DNA of 64,000 nucleotides, taken from positions 979,501-1,043,500 of the forward strand of contig CP031585.1 in assembly GCA_003217735.2 (NCBI GenBank), given 5' to 3'. The position numbers and the translations under genes are program-made. Source of the stretch: Marinibacterium anthonyi (GTDB lineage: Bacteria > Pseudomonadota > Alphaproteobacteria > Rhodobacterales > Rhodobacteraceae). Within the stretch, counting starts at the first letter, position 1, and each line of letters opens with the position of its first letter. Under the pieces are notes generated by a model. It did not search any database. It was not told where the DNA came from and was given only the letters and a program-made list of their open reading frames with translations. Positions 45,402 to 55,098 of the stretch are shown one piece after another.

Positions 45402-46133
45402 GTGCTGGAGACAGCAATCAAGACGTCAGAACGCGCCGCCGGCAACCGGGCACCCCGTCGCGGCACCCGCGTGGCCGTGCTGCGCATCATGACGGTGGCA
45501 CTGGCCACGACGGCAGGAGCCTCGGCCGCGCGGGCCGAGATCCAGATCAGCGCCTATTCCGGGATCCAGGGCGCGCACAGCAGCGATGTGTCGGGCAACG
45601 ACCCGTCCGGTGTCGGCCCGTTCAGCTTCAACGCCAACTGGGACGGCAATTCCATGGATTCGCCGCCCTATTACGGCTTCCGTGCCACCTGGTGGCGGGA
45701 CGAGGCCTGGGGCTTCCACCTGGATTTCACCCACTCCAAGGTCTACGCGTCCGATGGCACGCTGAATGCGACCGGGTTCAAGACGCTGGAATTCACCGAC
45801 GGTCTGAACAACCTGACCGTTGGCGTGACGCGGCGGTGGCTGGATCAGTGGGGCAAGGTGACGCCCTATGTGGGCGCCGGCGTCGGCGTGGCCATCCCCC
45901 ACGTGGAAGTGCAGTCGACGGCGACCTCGGACCGGACGCTGGAATACCAGATCTCGGGCGCCAACGTCGCTCTGATGGCAGGGCTGAGCTATGCGCTGAC
46001 CGACCGCTGGGCCGTCTTCGGCGAATACAAGACCACCTATTCCTGGGTGGATGCCGACCTGAAGGGCGGCGGCGACCTGTCGACCGAGATCTGGACCAAC
46101 GCCGTCAACTTCGGCGTCAGCATGTCGTTCTGA
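45402..46133 (+). CDS. Outer-membrane beta-barrel protein
   Basis: A 243-residue protein with an N-terminal signal (VAVLRIMTVALATTAGASAA, cleaved before AEIQIS) and a barrel-like pattern: alternating strands, the pair YYGFRATWW, the glycine-rich VTPYVGAGVGVAIPHVE and a C-terminal Phe (FGVSMSF), as in OmpA/OmpW-type small porin-like barrels. GTG 45402 follows an AGGAG site. The signal is long for its kind. The specific role is unknown. It is divergent from sucC. Confidence 0.8.
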   Translation: MLETAIKTSERAAGNRAPRRGTRVAVLRIMTVALATTAGASAARAEIQISAYSGIQGAHSSDVSGNDPSGVGPFSFNANWDGNSMDSPPYYGFRATWWRDEAWGFHLDFTHSKVYASDGTLNATGFKTLEFTDGLNNLTVGVTRRWLDQWGKVTPYVGAGVGVAIPHVEVQSTATSDRTLEYQISGANVALMAGLSYALTDRWAVFGEYKTTYSWVDADLKGGGDLSTEIWTNAVNFGVSMSF

Positions 46134-46140
46134 TCCACTT

Positions 46141-46638
46141 TCAGGATCCGGTGACCTTTGCGAAACCCGTCACGAAGACGGGTTTCGTCAGCATCAGCCA
46201 GACGATGGCCAGTACCGCCGCGAAGGCGGGAAAGCCGAAGGCGAACCACCAGCGGTAAAGCCGGTGATAGGCGGCGGGCAGCGGTTCGCCCGCATCGCGG
46301 GCGGCCCGGGCAAGGTTGCGCATGCGGATCTGCATGAACACCACCGGCAGCCAGAAGACCCCCACCACCCCGTACAGAACCAGCGACGCGGCGATCCAGC
46401 CTTCGCTCAGGGGCCATCCGCTCCACCGGGCCAGCAGGTAGCCGGTGACGGGTTGCACCACGGCCGTCGTGGCGGTGAAGACCGTGTCGGCGACCACGAC
46501 GATGCCCGCCACGTGGGCGATCAGGCGCGGGTCGGCGGTCCGGTTGGACATCACCATGAAGAACGCGATGCCGGCGCCGGTTCCCAGCAGGACGGTGGCG
46601 CCAAGGACATGGACATACAGCAGGATTTCGTGAGTCAT
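46141..46638 (-). CDS. DUF2269 family membrane protein
   Basis: A 165-residue protein with four membrane helices, starting MTHEILLYVHVLGATVLLGT, the DUF2269 pattern with a His in the first helix and a long loop with NLARAARDAGEPLPAAYHR. Function unknown. ATGA overlap couples it to the SDR-DoxX gene upstream. Confidence 0.82.
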   Translation of the reverse strand: MTHEILLYVHVLGATVLLGTGAGIAFFMVMSNRTADPRLIAHVAGIVVVADTVFTATTAVVQPVTGYLLARWSGWPLSEGWIAASLVLYGVVGVFWLPVVFMQIRMRNLARAARDAGEPLPAAYHRLYRWWFAFGFPAFAAVLAIVWLMLTKPVFVTGFAKVTGS

Positions 46639-47933
46639 CTTTCGTCCGTTGTCAGCCAGACCAGCAGGGCCAGCATGATCCCCGGCAGCACCTTGACCAT
46701 CGGTCCCAGCGGATCGGCCCAAAGGTCCGGGGCAAAGACCAGACCGCCCGCCAGGTAGAGGACCGACAGGGCGGCCATGCCAAGGGCGGCGGTCCGGGTC
46801 CAGGGTTTGCAGAGGATGGCAAGGCCCAGGGCGATATCCGCCACCGCGCCGCCCGCGGCCACGAGGCCGGCAAGCCAGGATGGCACGGCGCGATCGCTCA
46901 GCACCCGGATCGCGCCGCGCAGGTCGATCAGCGCGACAATTCCCGACAGCAGCCAGAACAGCGACAGCGTCGCGATGGCCAGCGGCAGGGCCAGGTATAG
47001 CCGGGCATAAAGCCGTTCCTGCCGCGTCGCGGGCAGGCTGGCGAGCGTGTCGTCCAGCGACCGGCAAGGGCGTCCACCCGCAATCTGCCAGGGATCGGGA
47101 TCGCCATGGATGCCATCGGCCAGCGCGCGCAGCGCGGTTGTCCGCAGGGGCGACCGCCAGCCCAGATGGCCCAGCCCGTCGGCCACCCGGCCCGCGGCCG
47201 CCAGCAGCGCGCCGGGCAGGGTCGGGGTGAACCGGGGCCGGGCAAAGCCTTGCCAGCGGCGGATGCTGGCGACCAGGTCGGGAAAGCTTTGGCCCTGGGG
47301 TTCGGTCAGGTCCGCGATGGTGCCCGACGGGATGAACCCCCGGGCCGCATGGACGACAGCGTCGGCCAGGTCGTCGACATGAACCGTCTGCACCTGCGCG
47401 CCGGGCAGGACGCGCGGCTGCATACAGGGAAGTGCGGCAACGGCGCGCAGCAGGGCGGTGCCGCCGTAGGCTTCGGGTGACAGCACCAGCACCGGGCGCA
47501 GGATCACCCAGTCGCGCGCCGTGGCGACCCGCGCATCGCCCCGCGCCTTGGACCGGAAGAAGTCGGTGGAGGCGTGGTCCGATACCCCGGCGGCCGAAAT
47601 CTGGACGATGCGCAGATCCAGCGCGTCGGCCGCGCTGACCAGCGCGGTGACGGCGTCCACGTGGATCGCGTCAAGGTGATCGCCCGCACCGTCCTGCAGC
47701 GCGCCGGCGGCATTGACGACCACGTCGACGCCTTCCAGCAATTCGCGCCATTCAAAGACGGTGACGGCGGTGATGTCGCGGATGATCCAGTCGGCATCGC
47801 GGTCGCAGGCCATGGCGGCGCGGTGCGACCGGCCGATCCCGGTGACGGCAAAGCCCGCCCCTGCAAGCGCGCGCATGCAGGCCGACCCGATCAGCCCGTA
47901 GCCGCCCAGTACGACGGCCCGCCTCCGGCTCAT
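46635..47933 (-). CDS. NAD(P)-binding SDR domain fused to a DoxX-like membrane domain
   Basis: A 432-residue two-domain protein. Residues 1-280 are an extended SDR: VVLGGYGLIGSACM (7-20), NAAGAL near 74-79, and a C-terminal substrate part. Residues about 305-432 form four membrane helices of the DoxX type. Such fusions occur in alphaproteobacteria without a known reaction; they may feed electrons to a quinone. It is coupled to the DUF2269 gene and has a short gap to mdh, which carries its own terminator. Confidence 0.8.
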   Translation of the reverse strand: MSRRRAVVLGGYGLIGSACMRALAGAGFAVTGIGRSHRAAMACDRDADWIIRDITAVTVFEWRELLEGVDVVVNAAGALQDGAGDHLDAIHVDAVTALVSAADALDLRIVQISAAGVSDHASTDFFRSKARGDARVATARDWVILRPVLVLSPEAYGGTALLRAVAALPCMQPRVLPGAQVQTVHVDDLADAVVHAARGFIPSGTIADLTEPQGQSFPDLVASIRRWQGFARPRFTPTLPGALLAAAGRVADGLGHLGWRSPLRTTALRALADGIHGDPDPWQIAGGRPCRSLDDTLASLPATRQERLYARLYLALPLAIATLSLFWLLSGIVALIDLRGAIRVLSDRAVPSWLAGLVAAGGAVADIALGLAILCKPWTRTAALGMAALSVLYLAGGLVFAPDLWADPLGPMVKVLPGIMLALLVWLTTDER

Positions 47934-48035
47934 GCCCGTGTCTTTCAGGGAATTATCCTCCCGCTCCGCTCGGGGTCATGAAAAGCCCGGTTGGCCGGCA
48001 GGCTCAACCGAATAATCCGTGACCTGCGCGGGAAA

Positions 48036-48069
48036 CGAAAAACGCCCGCCGGGGGAACCCGGCAGGCGT
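48036..48069 (-). terminator. Rho-independent terminator of mdh
   Basis: On the minus strand ACGCCTGCCGGG pairs with CCCGGCGGGCGT (one G-T pair), followed by TTTTTCGTTT. It begins 23 nt after the mdh stop codon. Confidence 0.8.
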
Positions 48070-48091
48070 CTTGGTCACGTCGTCGGATGGA

Positions 48092-49968
<1,877 letters not shown>

Positions 49969-49995
49969 GAGGTCAGCCCCGTCCGTCGGTGTCGA

Positions 49996-50262
49996 TCAAC
50001 CGAAGTCTTCGACAATGGCCGACCCCTGGGGGCGGGCGGCAAGCCAAAGGTATTCGCCGGCCTTCAGCGACAGCGACCGGGATTCGCCGGGCCGCAGGAT
50101 CGTCGCCTGCAGCGGCATCGGCGCGGGGGCGGTCGCATCGGGCGTCCTGGTCCAGCGGATGTCGAAGCCGCCGGTGTTGCTCAACAGGATTTCGCCCGCT
50201 GTCACGGCTTCAAAGCGATTGGTCGCGGTCCAGTCGGGCGTCAGGTGATAGGGCGTTGCCAT
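49996..50262 (-). CDS. Hypothetical 88-residue protein
   Basis: MATPYHLTPDWTATNRFEAV onward: a soluble, beta-rich small protein with no signal peptide. The pattern suggests one immunoglobulin-like or jelly-roll sheet, such as a phage or structural surface protein, but no family is recognised. It lies 13 nt downstream of the exported hypothetical gene, probably in one operon. Confidence 0.6.
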   Translation of the reverse strand: MATPYHLTPDWTATNRFEAVTAGEILLSNTGGFDIRWTRTPDATAPAPMPLQATILRPGESRSLSLKAGEYLWLAARPQGSAIVEDFG

Positions 50263-50275
50263 CTGCGTCGTCCTC

Positions 50276-50593
50276 TCAGGCCGGGTCGCCGGTGGGCCGA
50301 ACCTCGGACACCCGTTCAAAGGCGTCGCCGGCGGCCACCAGGCAGGTGGTGCCGTCGGGCATCGTCACCGTGATCGTCCAGGACCCGGTGTTGTCCGAGG
50401 CAAAGAGTTCCACCACCCGGTTGTTGGACCCAAGCCCGATGCTCTGGCGGGATTCGCCGAATTTCTCGGACAGCCGTTCCAGGACCACGGGCCGCGGCGC
50501 GCAATTCGCGCCGGTTTGCTGAGCGGGGACCTGGTGCGCCCCCAGGGCCATCACGCCCATACCAATTGTCATTCGGATCGCCATCTTGCGCAT
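50276..50593 (-). CDS. Hypothetical exported protein
   Basis: A 105-residue protein with an N-terminal signal peptide (MAIRMTIGMGVMALGAHQVP, cleaved near AQQ). The mature part has two cysteines (NCAPR and TTCLV) and the FASDNTGSWTITVTMPDG stretch seen in a conserved group of small exported alphaproteobacterial proteins. Function unknown. It is divergent from mcl2 with a 230-nt gap. Confidence 0.7.
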   Translation of the reverse strand: MRKMAIRMTIGMGVMALGAHQVPAQQTGANCAPRPVVLERLSEKFGESRQSIGLGSNNRVVELFASDNTGSWTITVTMPDGTTCLVAAGDAFERVSEVRPTGDPA

Positions 50594-50823
50594 GTCGCAC
50601 CGCCTTTCGCTGTCTGCTCCGCGCGCACCGGGCGCGGTCCGGTCATGGCGCAAACCCTGTGCGGGCGGGGGCTTCATCGGCGTAAAGCCACCGTGCGGCC
50701 CGTGCGCAACGGCAGGCCCGATCGAGGCCATTCAACGAAGTTGCTGCGTTGCGGCGATTATCCCTTGATCTTTTCGTGCGAAAATGCGCACCTCCGCGCA
50801 ACTTTATGACCTCGGAGGAATTC

Positions 50824-51681
50824 ATGGACCCGCGAGCCCGACCCTATCGTTCCGTTCTCTACATCCCCGCCTCGAAAGAGCGGGCACTGGACAAGGCGCG
50901 GGGGCTGGCGGCCGATGCGATCATCTTCGACCTGGAGGATGCGGTTGCCCCGGCGGAAAAGGTCAATGCGCGGGGCATCCTGACGGCGCAGCTGGCGCAG
51001 GGCGGCTATGGGGCGCGCGTGCGGCTGGTGCGGATCAACGGGTTCGACACCGAATGGGGCCGCGCGGATGCCGAGGCCGCGGCGGGGATGGACTGCGACG
51101 CGGTGCTGCTGCCCAAGGTCGAAAGCCCCGAACAACTGGACGCGCTGGCCGGGATCACCGGCGATCTGCCGATCTGGGCGATGATGGAAACGCCGCTGGG
51201 CATGCTGAACGCCGCGACCATCGCCGCGCACCCCAGGCTGCAGGGCATGGTCATGGGCACCAACGACCTCGCGAAAGAGCTCAAGGCCCGCTTTCGCCCC
51301 GACCGCGAACCGATGCTGGCCGCGCTTGGCCTGTGCCTTCTGGCGGCGCGGGCCCATGGGCTGATCATCGTCGACGGGGTCTACAACGCCTTCAAGGACG
51401 ACGAGGGCCTGCTGGCCGAATGCGTGCATGGCCGCGACATGGGCTTTGACGGCAAGTCGCTGATCCATCCCGCGCAGCTTGACGTGACCAACCGTGCCTT
51501 CGCGCCGTCCGAAGAAGAAATCGACCTGGCCCGCCGCCAGATCGCCGCATTCGAAGAGATCGAGGCCTTGGGGCAGGGGGTTGCGGTGGTCGACGGGAAG
51601 ATCGTTGAAAATCTGCACGTTGCCACCGCACGTGAGACTCTGGCAAAAGCAGAGGCAATCGCAGCGATGCACGGGAGCTAG
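50824..51681 (+). CDS. mcl2: (3S)-malyl-CoA thioesterase Mcl2 (CitE-like)
   Basis: In the EMC pathway this enzyme hydrolyses (3S)-malyl-CoA to malate and CoA. The 285-residue CitE/HpcH-fold protein has VLYIPASKERALDKA, the metal-binding FDLEDAV (35-41) and METPLG. Its length and its place beside mch favour the thioesterase Mcl2 over the longer lyase Mcl1 (about 318 residues). The ATG at 50824 follows a GGAGG; longer in-frame starts upstream are rejected. A citrate-lyase-like role is the alternative. Confidence 0.85.
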   Translation: MDPRARPYRSVLYIPASKERALDKARGLAADAIIFDLEDAVAPAEKVNARGILTAQLAQGGYGARVRLVRINGFDTEWGRADAEAAAGMDCDAVLLPKVESPEQLDALAGITGDLPIWAMMETPLGMLNAATIAAHPRLQGMVMGTNDLAKELKARFRPDREPMLAALGLCLLAARAHGLIIVDGVYNAFKDDEGLLAECVHGRDMGFDGKSLIHPAQLDVTNRAFAPSEEEIDLARRQIAAFEEIEALGQGVAVVDGKIVENLHVATARETLAKAEAIAAMHGS

Positions 51682-51683
51682 CT

Positions 51684-52238
51684 ATGGGTTGGGTGATACT
51701 GGTAATCGGCGTGGGGCTCTGGTGGGCCGCGCATCTCTTCAAACGCGTGGCGCCGGATCGGCGCGCGCTGCTGGGGGACAAGGGCAAGGCCTATGTGGCG
51801 ATCGCGCTGGTCCTGTCCATCGTGCTGATGGTGATCGGCTTCCGGTCCTCGGGCTTCGTGAATGTCTGGTATCCGCCCAGCTTCCTGGTGCATCTGAATA
51901 ACCTGCTGGTGCTGATCGCCATCTTCATGATGAGCCCGGCGCCCAAGAAGGGCCGCCTGCTGAACGGCATGCGTCACCCGATGTTGACGGGCTTCGCGCT
52001 TTGGGCCTTTGCGCACCTGCTGGTGAACGGCGATCTGGCCGCGATCATCATGTTCGGCGGGCTCTTCGTCTGGGCCTTTGTCGAGATGCGCGCCATCAAC
52101 GCGGCCGAACCGGCCTGGACCGCGCCCGCCCCCGGCTCCTACGGCAAGGATGCCATGTTCTTCGTCGCCTCGATCATCCTTTTGGGGATCATCGGCTACA
52201 TCCACGGCCTTATCGGCCCGAACCCGTTTGCATCATGA
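51684..52238 (+). CDS. NnrU family membrane protein
   Basis: A 184-residue protein with five to six membrane helices and the NnrU pattern: HLFKRVAPDRR, then MRHPMLTGFALWAFAHLLVNGD, which resembles isoprenylcysteine-methyltransferase-like folds. NnrU was first linked to nitric oxide metabolism, but homologues are widespread. It begins two bases after mcl2 and overlaps the DUF1737 gene by ATGA, so it is part of the EMC operon. Confidence 0.85.
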   Translation: MGWVILVIGVGLWWAAHLFKRVAPDRRALLGDKGKAYVAIALVLSIVLMVIGFRSSGFVNVWYPPSFLVHLNNLLVLIAIFMMSPAPKKGRLLNGMRHPMLTGFALWAFAHLLVNGDLAAIIMFGGLFVWAFVEMRAINAAEPAWTAPAPGSYGKDAMFFVASIILLGIIGYIHGLIGPNPFAS

Positions 52239-52441
52239 CCACGATCTACAGATTCCTCTCCGAAGACGACACATCCGCCTTTTGCCACAAGGTGTCCGCC
52301 GCCCTGTCCAGGGGCTGGCACCTGCACGGCTCGCCCACCTATGCGTTCGACGCCGCCAATGGCGTCATGCGCTGCGGGCAGGCGGTGACGAAGGAGATCG
52401 AGGGCGATTACACCCCCGAGATGAAACTGGGAGAGCAGTGA
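52235..52441 (+). CDS. DUF1737 family small protein
   Basis: A 68-residue protein, MTTIYRFLSEDDTSAFCHKV onward, with the DUF1737 motif ALSRGWHLHGSPTYAFD (about 23-39). The family has no known function. It overlaps nnrU by ATGA and its stop abuts the mch start codon with no gap, so it is tightly built into the operon. Confidence 0.8.
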   Translation: MTTIYRFLSEDDTSAFCHKVSAALSRGWHLHGSPTYAFDAANGVMRCGQAVTKEIEGDYTPEMKLGEQ

Positions 52442-53470
52442 ATGGCCAAGACCAACCCGGGCCGCTTCTTCGAGGATTACGCCGTTGGCGATGTGCTGAC
52501 CCACGCGGTGCCCCGCACCGTGTCCGGCGGCGAACGGGCGCTGTATCATGCGCTGTATCCGGCGCGGCATGCGCTGTTTTCCTCGGACGAATTCGCCCGG
52601 GCCTGTGGTCTGCCGTCCAGCCCGCTGGATGACCTGATCACCTTTCACGTGGTGTTCGGCAAGACGGTGCCGGACGTGTCGCTGAACGCCGTTGCAAACC
52701 TGGGCTACGCTGAAGGGCGCTGGTTGAAGCCGGTCTATCCGGGCGCCACGCTGACGTCCGTGTCCGAGGTGATCGGGCTGAAGCAGAATTCCAACGGCAA
52801 GACCGGGGTGGTCTATGTGCGCACCACCGGGCGCGACCAGACCGGCGATCCGGTGATGGAATATTGCCGCTGGGTGATGGTGCGGAAGAAGAACCCTGAC
52901 GCGCCGGCGCCCGAGACGGTGGTGCCGGAACTGAAGACCGTTCTGGATCCGGCCGACCTGGTGATCCCCGGGGGGCTGGATTTCACCGGCTACGATTTCG
53001 CGCTGGCGGGCGAGCCGCATCGCTGGGGCGACTACGAGGTGGGCGAGACGATCGACCATGTCGATGGCGTGACCGTCGAAGAGGCCGAGCACATGATGGC
53101 CACGCGCCTGTGGCAGAACACGGCCAAGGTGCATTTCGACGTTACGGTGCGCCCCGAAGGGCGGCTGATCTATGGGGGTCACGTGATTTCCATGGCGCGC
53201 GCGCTGTCGTTCAACGGGCTGGCCAATGCGCAGATGATCGTGGGCCTGAACGGCGGGGCGCATGCCAACCCCTGCCTGGCGGGCGACACGATCAGGGTCT
53301 GGTCCGAAGTGCTGGACAAGGCCGAAACCGCGGCGCCCGGTGTCGGCGCGATCCGGTTGCGGCTGGTGGCCACCAAGGGCGGCGCCCCCTTTGCCCTGAA
53401 GGGTGAGGATGGGCGGTACCTGCCAGACGTCCTGCTGGACCTGGATTACTGGGCGCTGATGCCCCTCTGA
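52442..53470 (+). CDS. mch: Mesaconyl-CoA hydratase (MaoC-like)
   Basis: EMC enzyme that hydrates mesaconyl-C1-CoA to beta-methylmalyl-CoA. The 342-residue double hot-dog protein has the MaoC-like GRFFEDYAVGDVLTHAVPRT start and, in the second half, YEVGETIDHVDGVTVEEAEH and TRLWQNTAKVHFD, as in Mch/MeaC. Length matches the known enzyme. Its start follows GGGAGAG and immediately follows the DUF1737 stop. The pairing with mcl2 and ecm supports the role. Confidence 0.9.
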   Translation: MAKTNPGRFFEDYAVGDVLTHAVPRTVSGGERALYHALYPARHALFSSDEFARACGLPSSPLDDLITFHVVFGKTVPDVSLNAVANLGYAEGRWLKPVYPGATLTSVSEVIGLKQNSNGKTGVVYVRTTGRDQTGDPVMEYCRWVMVRKKNPDAPAPETVVPELKTVLDPADLVIPGGLDFTGYDFALAGEPHRWGDYEVGETIDHVDGVTVEEAEHMMATRLWQNTAKVHFDVTVRPEGRLIYGGHVISMARALSFNGLANAQMIVGLNGGAHANPCLAGDTIRVWSEVLDKAETAAPGVGAIRLRLVATKGGAPFALKGEDGRYLPDVLLDLDYWALMPL

Positions 53471-53881
53471 CACGTCGGGCGACCCGAACATGGTCGACAT
53501 GAGGCCCCAGCGCCCGACGGCGCCAAAGCACCGTCATGCGCCGGGCGCATGATGTCCCTGTCCACAAACACGGGGCGCGCGCGCGGGGGGCGTCGCAGGC
53601 GTTTCCGACATCTGTGCAGACCGCCGGAACATCGCGGCAGAACGGAGACCGATTCCCTGGCGGGGCCAGGATATTGCGTGATCATTCATCCATATCCGCC
53701 CGCCGGAGATCCGCGATAGCCCGGGTTTTCCACATGTCCGCCCGGATTCATCGTTTGTCGCCAAGGCGGGTAGACGCGCCGTGCCAAGTGCTGTGGATAA
53801 TTCTGCAGCGCAGCGTTACCCGTTGTCACGAAAATGAAAAAAAGTTAATCTGACGCCACCTGGGAAATGGGGGCACTGCGC
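53471..53881. other. 411-nt intergenic region after mch
   Basis: No convincing gene. It has a 9-bp hairpin TCATGCGCC-G-GGCGCATGA (53534-53552), probably stabilising or ending the mch mRNA. TGTGGATAA (53792-53800) is the reverse complement of the DnaA-box consensus TTATCCACA, and a near match TTTTCCACA lies about 65 nt before it. The last 50 nt are AT-rich and may be the promoter of the next small gene. Confidence 0.5.
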
Positions 53882-54091
53882 ATGTACGACTCTATCCAAG
53901 CGTCTCCGGCGGAACATATTCTTGGCATGGGGAATGAAGTCGAAGTTTTCGGGCTGATGTCCGAACTTGCCCGTTCGCGTCGTCTCAGCGGGCTGATCCA
54001 GCAGCTGAACGCTTCCGTGCTCGACGGTCCGCGGGACGAACGCGACATGGCCATCGCCGCCCTGTCGCGCATGGGGATGTGGCTCGACTGA
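53882..54091 (+). CDS. Hypothetical 69-residue protein upstream of sdhC
   Basis: MYDSIQASPAEHILGMGNEV onward: a soluble, mostly helical small protein with no cysteines or signal peptide. A start 15 nt earlier (ATG 53867) is also possible. I do not recognise it. It is on the sdh strand, but the paired TGTGATCACA operator and a 226-nt gap separate it from sdhC, so it is probably its own unit. Confidence 0.6.
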   Translation: MYDSIQASPAEHILGMGNEVEVFGLMSELARSRRLSGLIQQLNASVLDGPRDERDMAIAALSRMGMWLD

Positions 54092-54173
54092 GCCCACCCC
54101 GACCACCGGCCGGACAAACCAGACCGTGACACGACTCACCTTCGCCGGCTGATCGAGCTTTGCCCTCGAACTT

Positions 54174-54204
54174 TGTGATCACACTCTGGTTTGCTGTGAT
54201 CACA
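54174..54204 (+). promoter_or_regulatory. Paired TGTGATCACA palindromes upstream of sdhC
   Basis: Perfect TGTGATCACA at 54174-54183 and 54195-54204, 21 bp apart start to start, 114-144 nt upstream of the sdhC start codon. Read toward each gene, both this and the sucC site show TTGTGATCACAC, nine bases, then TGTGATCACA. The shared spacing and distance point to one regulator for both TCA operons. Confidence 0.78.
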
Positions 54205-54216
54205 TCCCCCGAAAAA

Positions 54217-54284
54217 GTGACAATCCGCGCCAAAAAACCGCGCTGCGAAGCAGCGAGGTGCCGTGACAGCCGCGCAAAAAACCG
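54217..54284 (+). repeat. Imperfect direct repeats around a hairpin in the sdhC leader
   Basis: GTGACAATCCGCGCCAAAAA (from 54217, ending ACCG at 54240) and GTGACAGCCGCGCAAAAAAC (from 54263, ending CG at 54284) flank the hairpin CGCTGC-GAA-GCAGCG (54241-54255). They lie between the operator and sdhC, in the promoter or 5' UTR. Confidence 0.55.
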
Positions 54285-54317
54285 TAGAACAGGTGTATCC
54301 AACGGAAAGGACATGCC

Positions 54318-54701
54318 ATGGCCGACGTGAACCGCGGCGCTCGCCCCCTGTCGCCGCACCTGCAGATTTACCGACCCCAGTGGACTTCGTTCAGCTCCAT
54401 CATGGTCCGGGCAACCGGCATCGCCTGTTACGGTTTGGCGATCCTGGTCGTGGCCTGGTTCCTCGCAGCCGCGGGATCCGAACGCGCCTTTGAAATCGTC
54501 GACGGTCTGCTGACCAGCTGGCTGGGCGATCTGATCATGTTCCTTGGAACCTGGGCGATCTGGTACCACATGCTGGGCCGTCTGCGTCACGTCATCTGGG
54601 ATCTGGGCTATCTGCTTGAGGTCGACGTGTCCGAGAAAATGGCGATCGGCATGGTGGCGGTTGCGACCGTCCTGACCATCCTGACGGCTATCGTGGTATA
54701 A
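54318..54701 (+). CDS. sdhC: Succinate dehydrogenase cytochrome b556 subunit
   Basis: Membrane anchor carrying heme b and part of the quinone site. The 127 residues have three helices, RPLSPHLQIY near the start, Ser27 and Arg31 at the positions of the E. coli quinone-site residues, and heme-ligand His84 in WYHMLGRLRH. AAAGGAC precedes ATG 54318. It is the first gene of the sdh operon. Confidence 0.94.
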   Translation: MADVNRGARPLSPHLQIYRPQWTSFSSIMVRATGIACYGLAILVVAWFLAAAGSERAFEIVDGLLTSWLGDLIMFLGTWAIWYHMLGRLRHVIWDLGYLLEVDVSEKMAIGMVAVATVLTILTAIVV

Positions 54702-54713
54702 GGAGCCCTGAAC

Positions 54714-55085
54714 ATGAGATTTCTCACGGATCGCAAACGTGCCGAAGGGCTTGGGGCCGCCGGAACCGGAACCCAGGAACACTGGCAGATGATGATCAGC
54801 TCGGCCGCCCTGGTCGTTCTGGTCCCGCTTTTCGTCTTCACCTTCGGATCCGCCCTGGGCGGCACCTACGAAGACGTTCTGGCCTATTACAGCCGTCCTT
54901 TCCCCGCCGTCGTCGCCGCGCTGACCCTGGTGGTCGGCGTGATCCACATGACGCGCGAAGTGCAGGACGCAATCGTGGACTATGTGCATGGCGTGGCCGG
55001 CAAGGCGGCCTTCGTGGCCGCCGGTGCCTTTGCCTGGGTGGTGATCGCCGCCGGGCTTTTCGCACTTGTCAAACTCGCGCTCTGA
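54714..55085 (+). CDS. sdhD: Succinate dehydrogenase membrane anchor subunit
   Basis: Second membrane anchor of complex II. The 123 residues form three helices with the signature [19 protein letters not shown]: His78 is the likely heme ligand and Tyr90, 12 residues on, the quinone-site tyrosine, the same spacing as in E. coli SdhD. An AAGGAG that overlaps the sdhC stop region serves it. Confidence 0.92.
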   Translation: MRFLTDRKRAEGLGAAGTGTQEHWQMMISSAALVVLVPLFVFTFGSALGGTYEDVLAYYSRPFPAVVAALTLVVGVIHMTREVQDAIVDYVHGVAGKAAFVAAGAFAWVVIAAGLFALVKLAL

Positions 55086-55098
55086 AGGACGAAGACCA

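Noticed and set aside
53534-53764. Several short frames after mch
   Set aside because: They compete on both strands without ribosome sites; the region is better explained as a 3' hairpin plus a promoter region.
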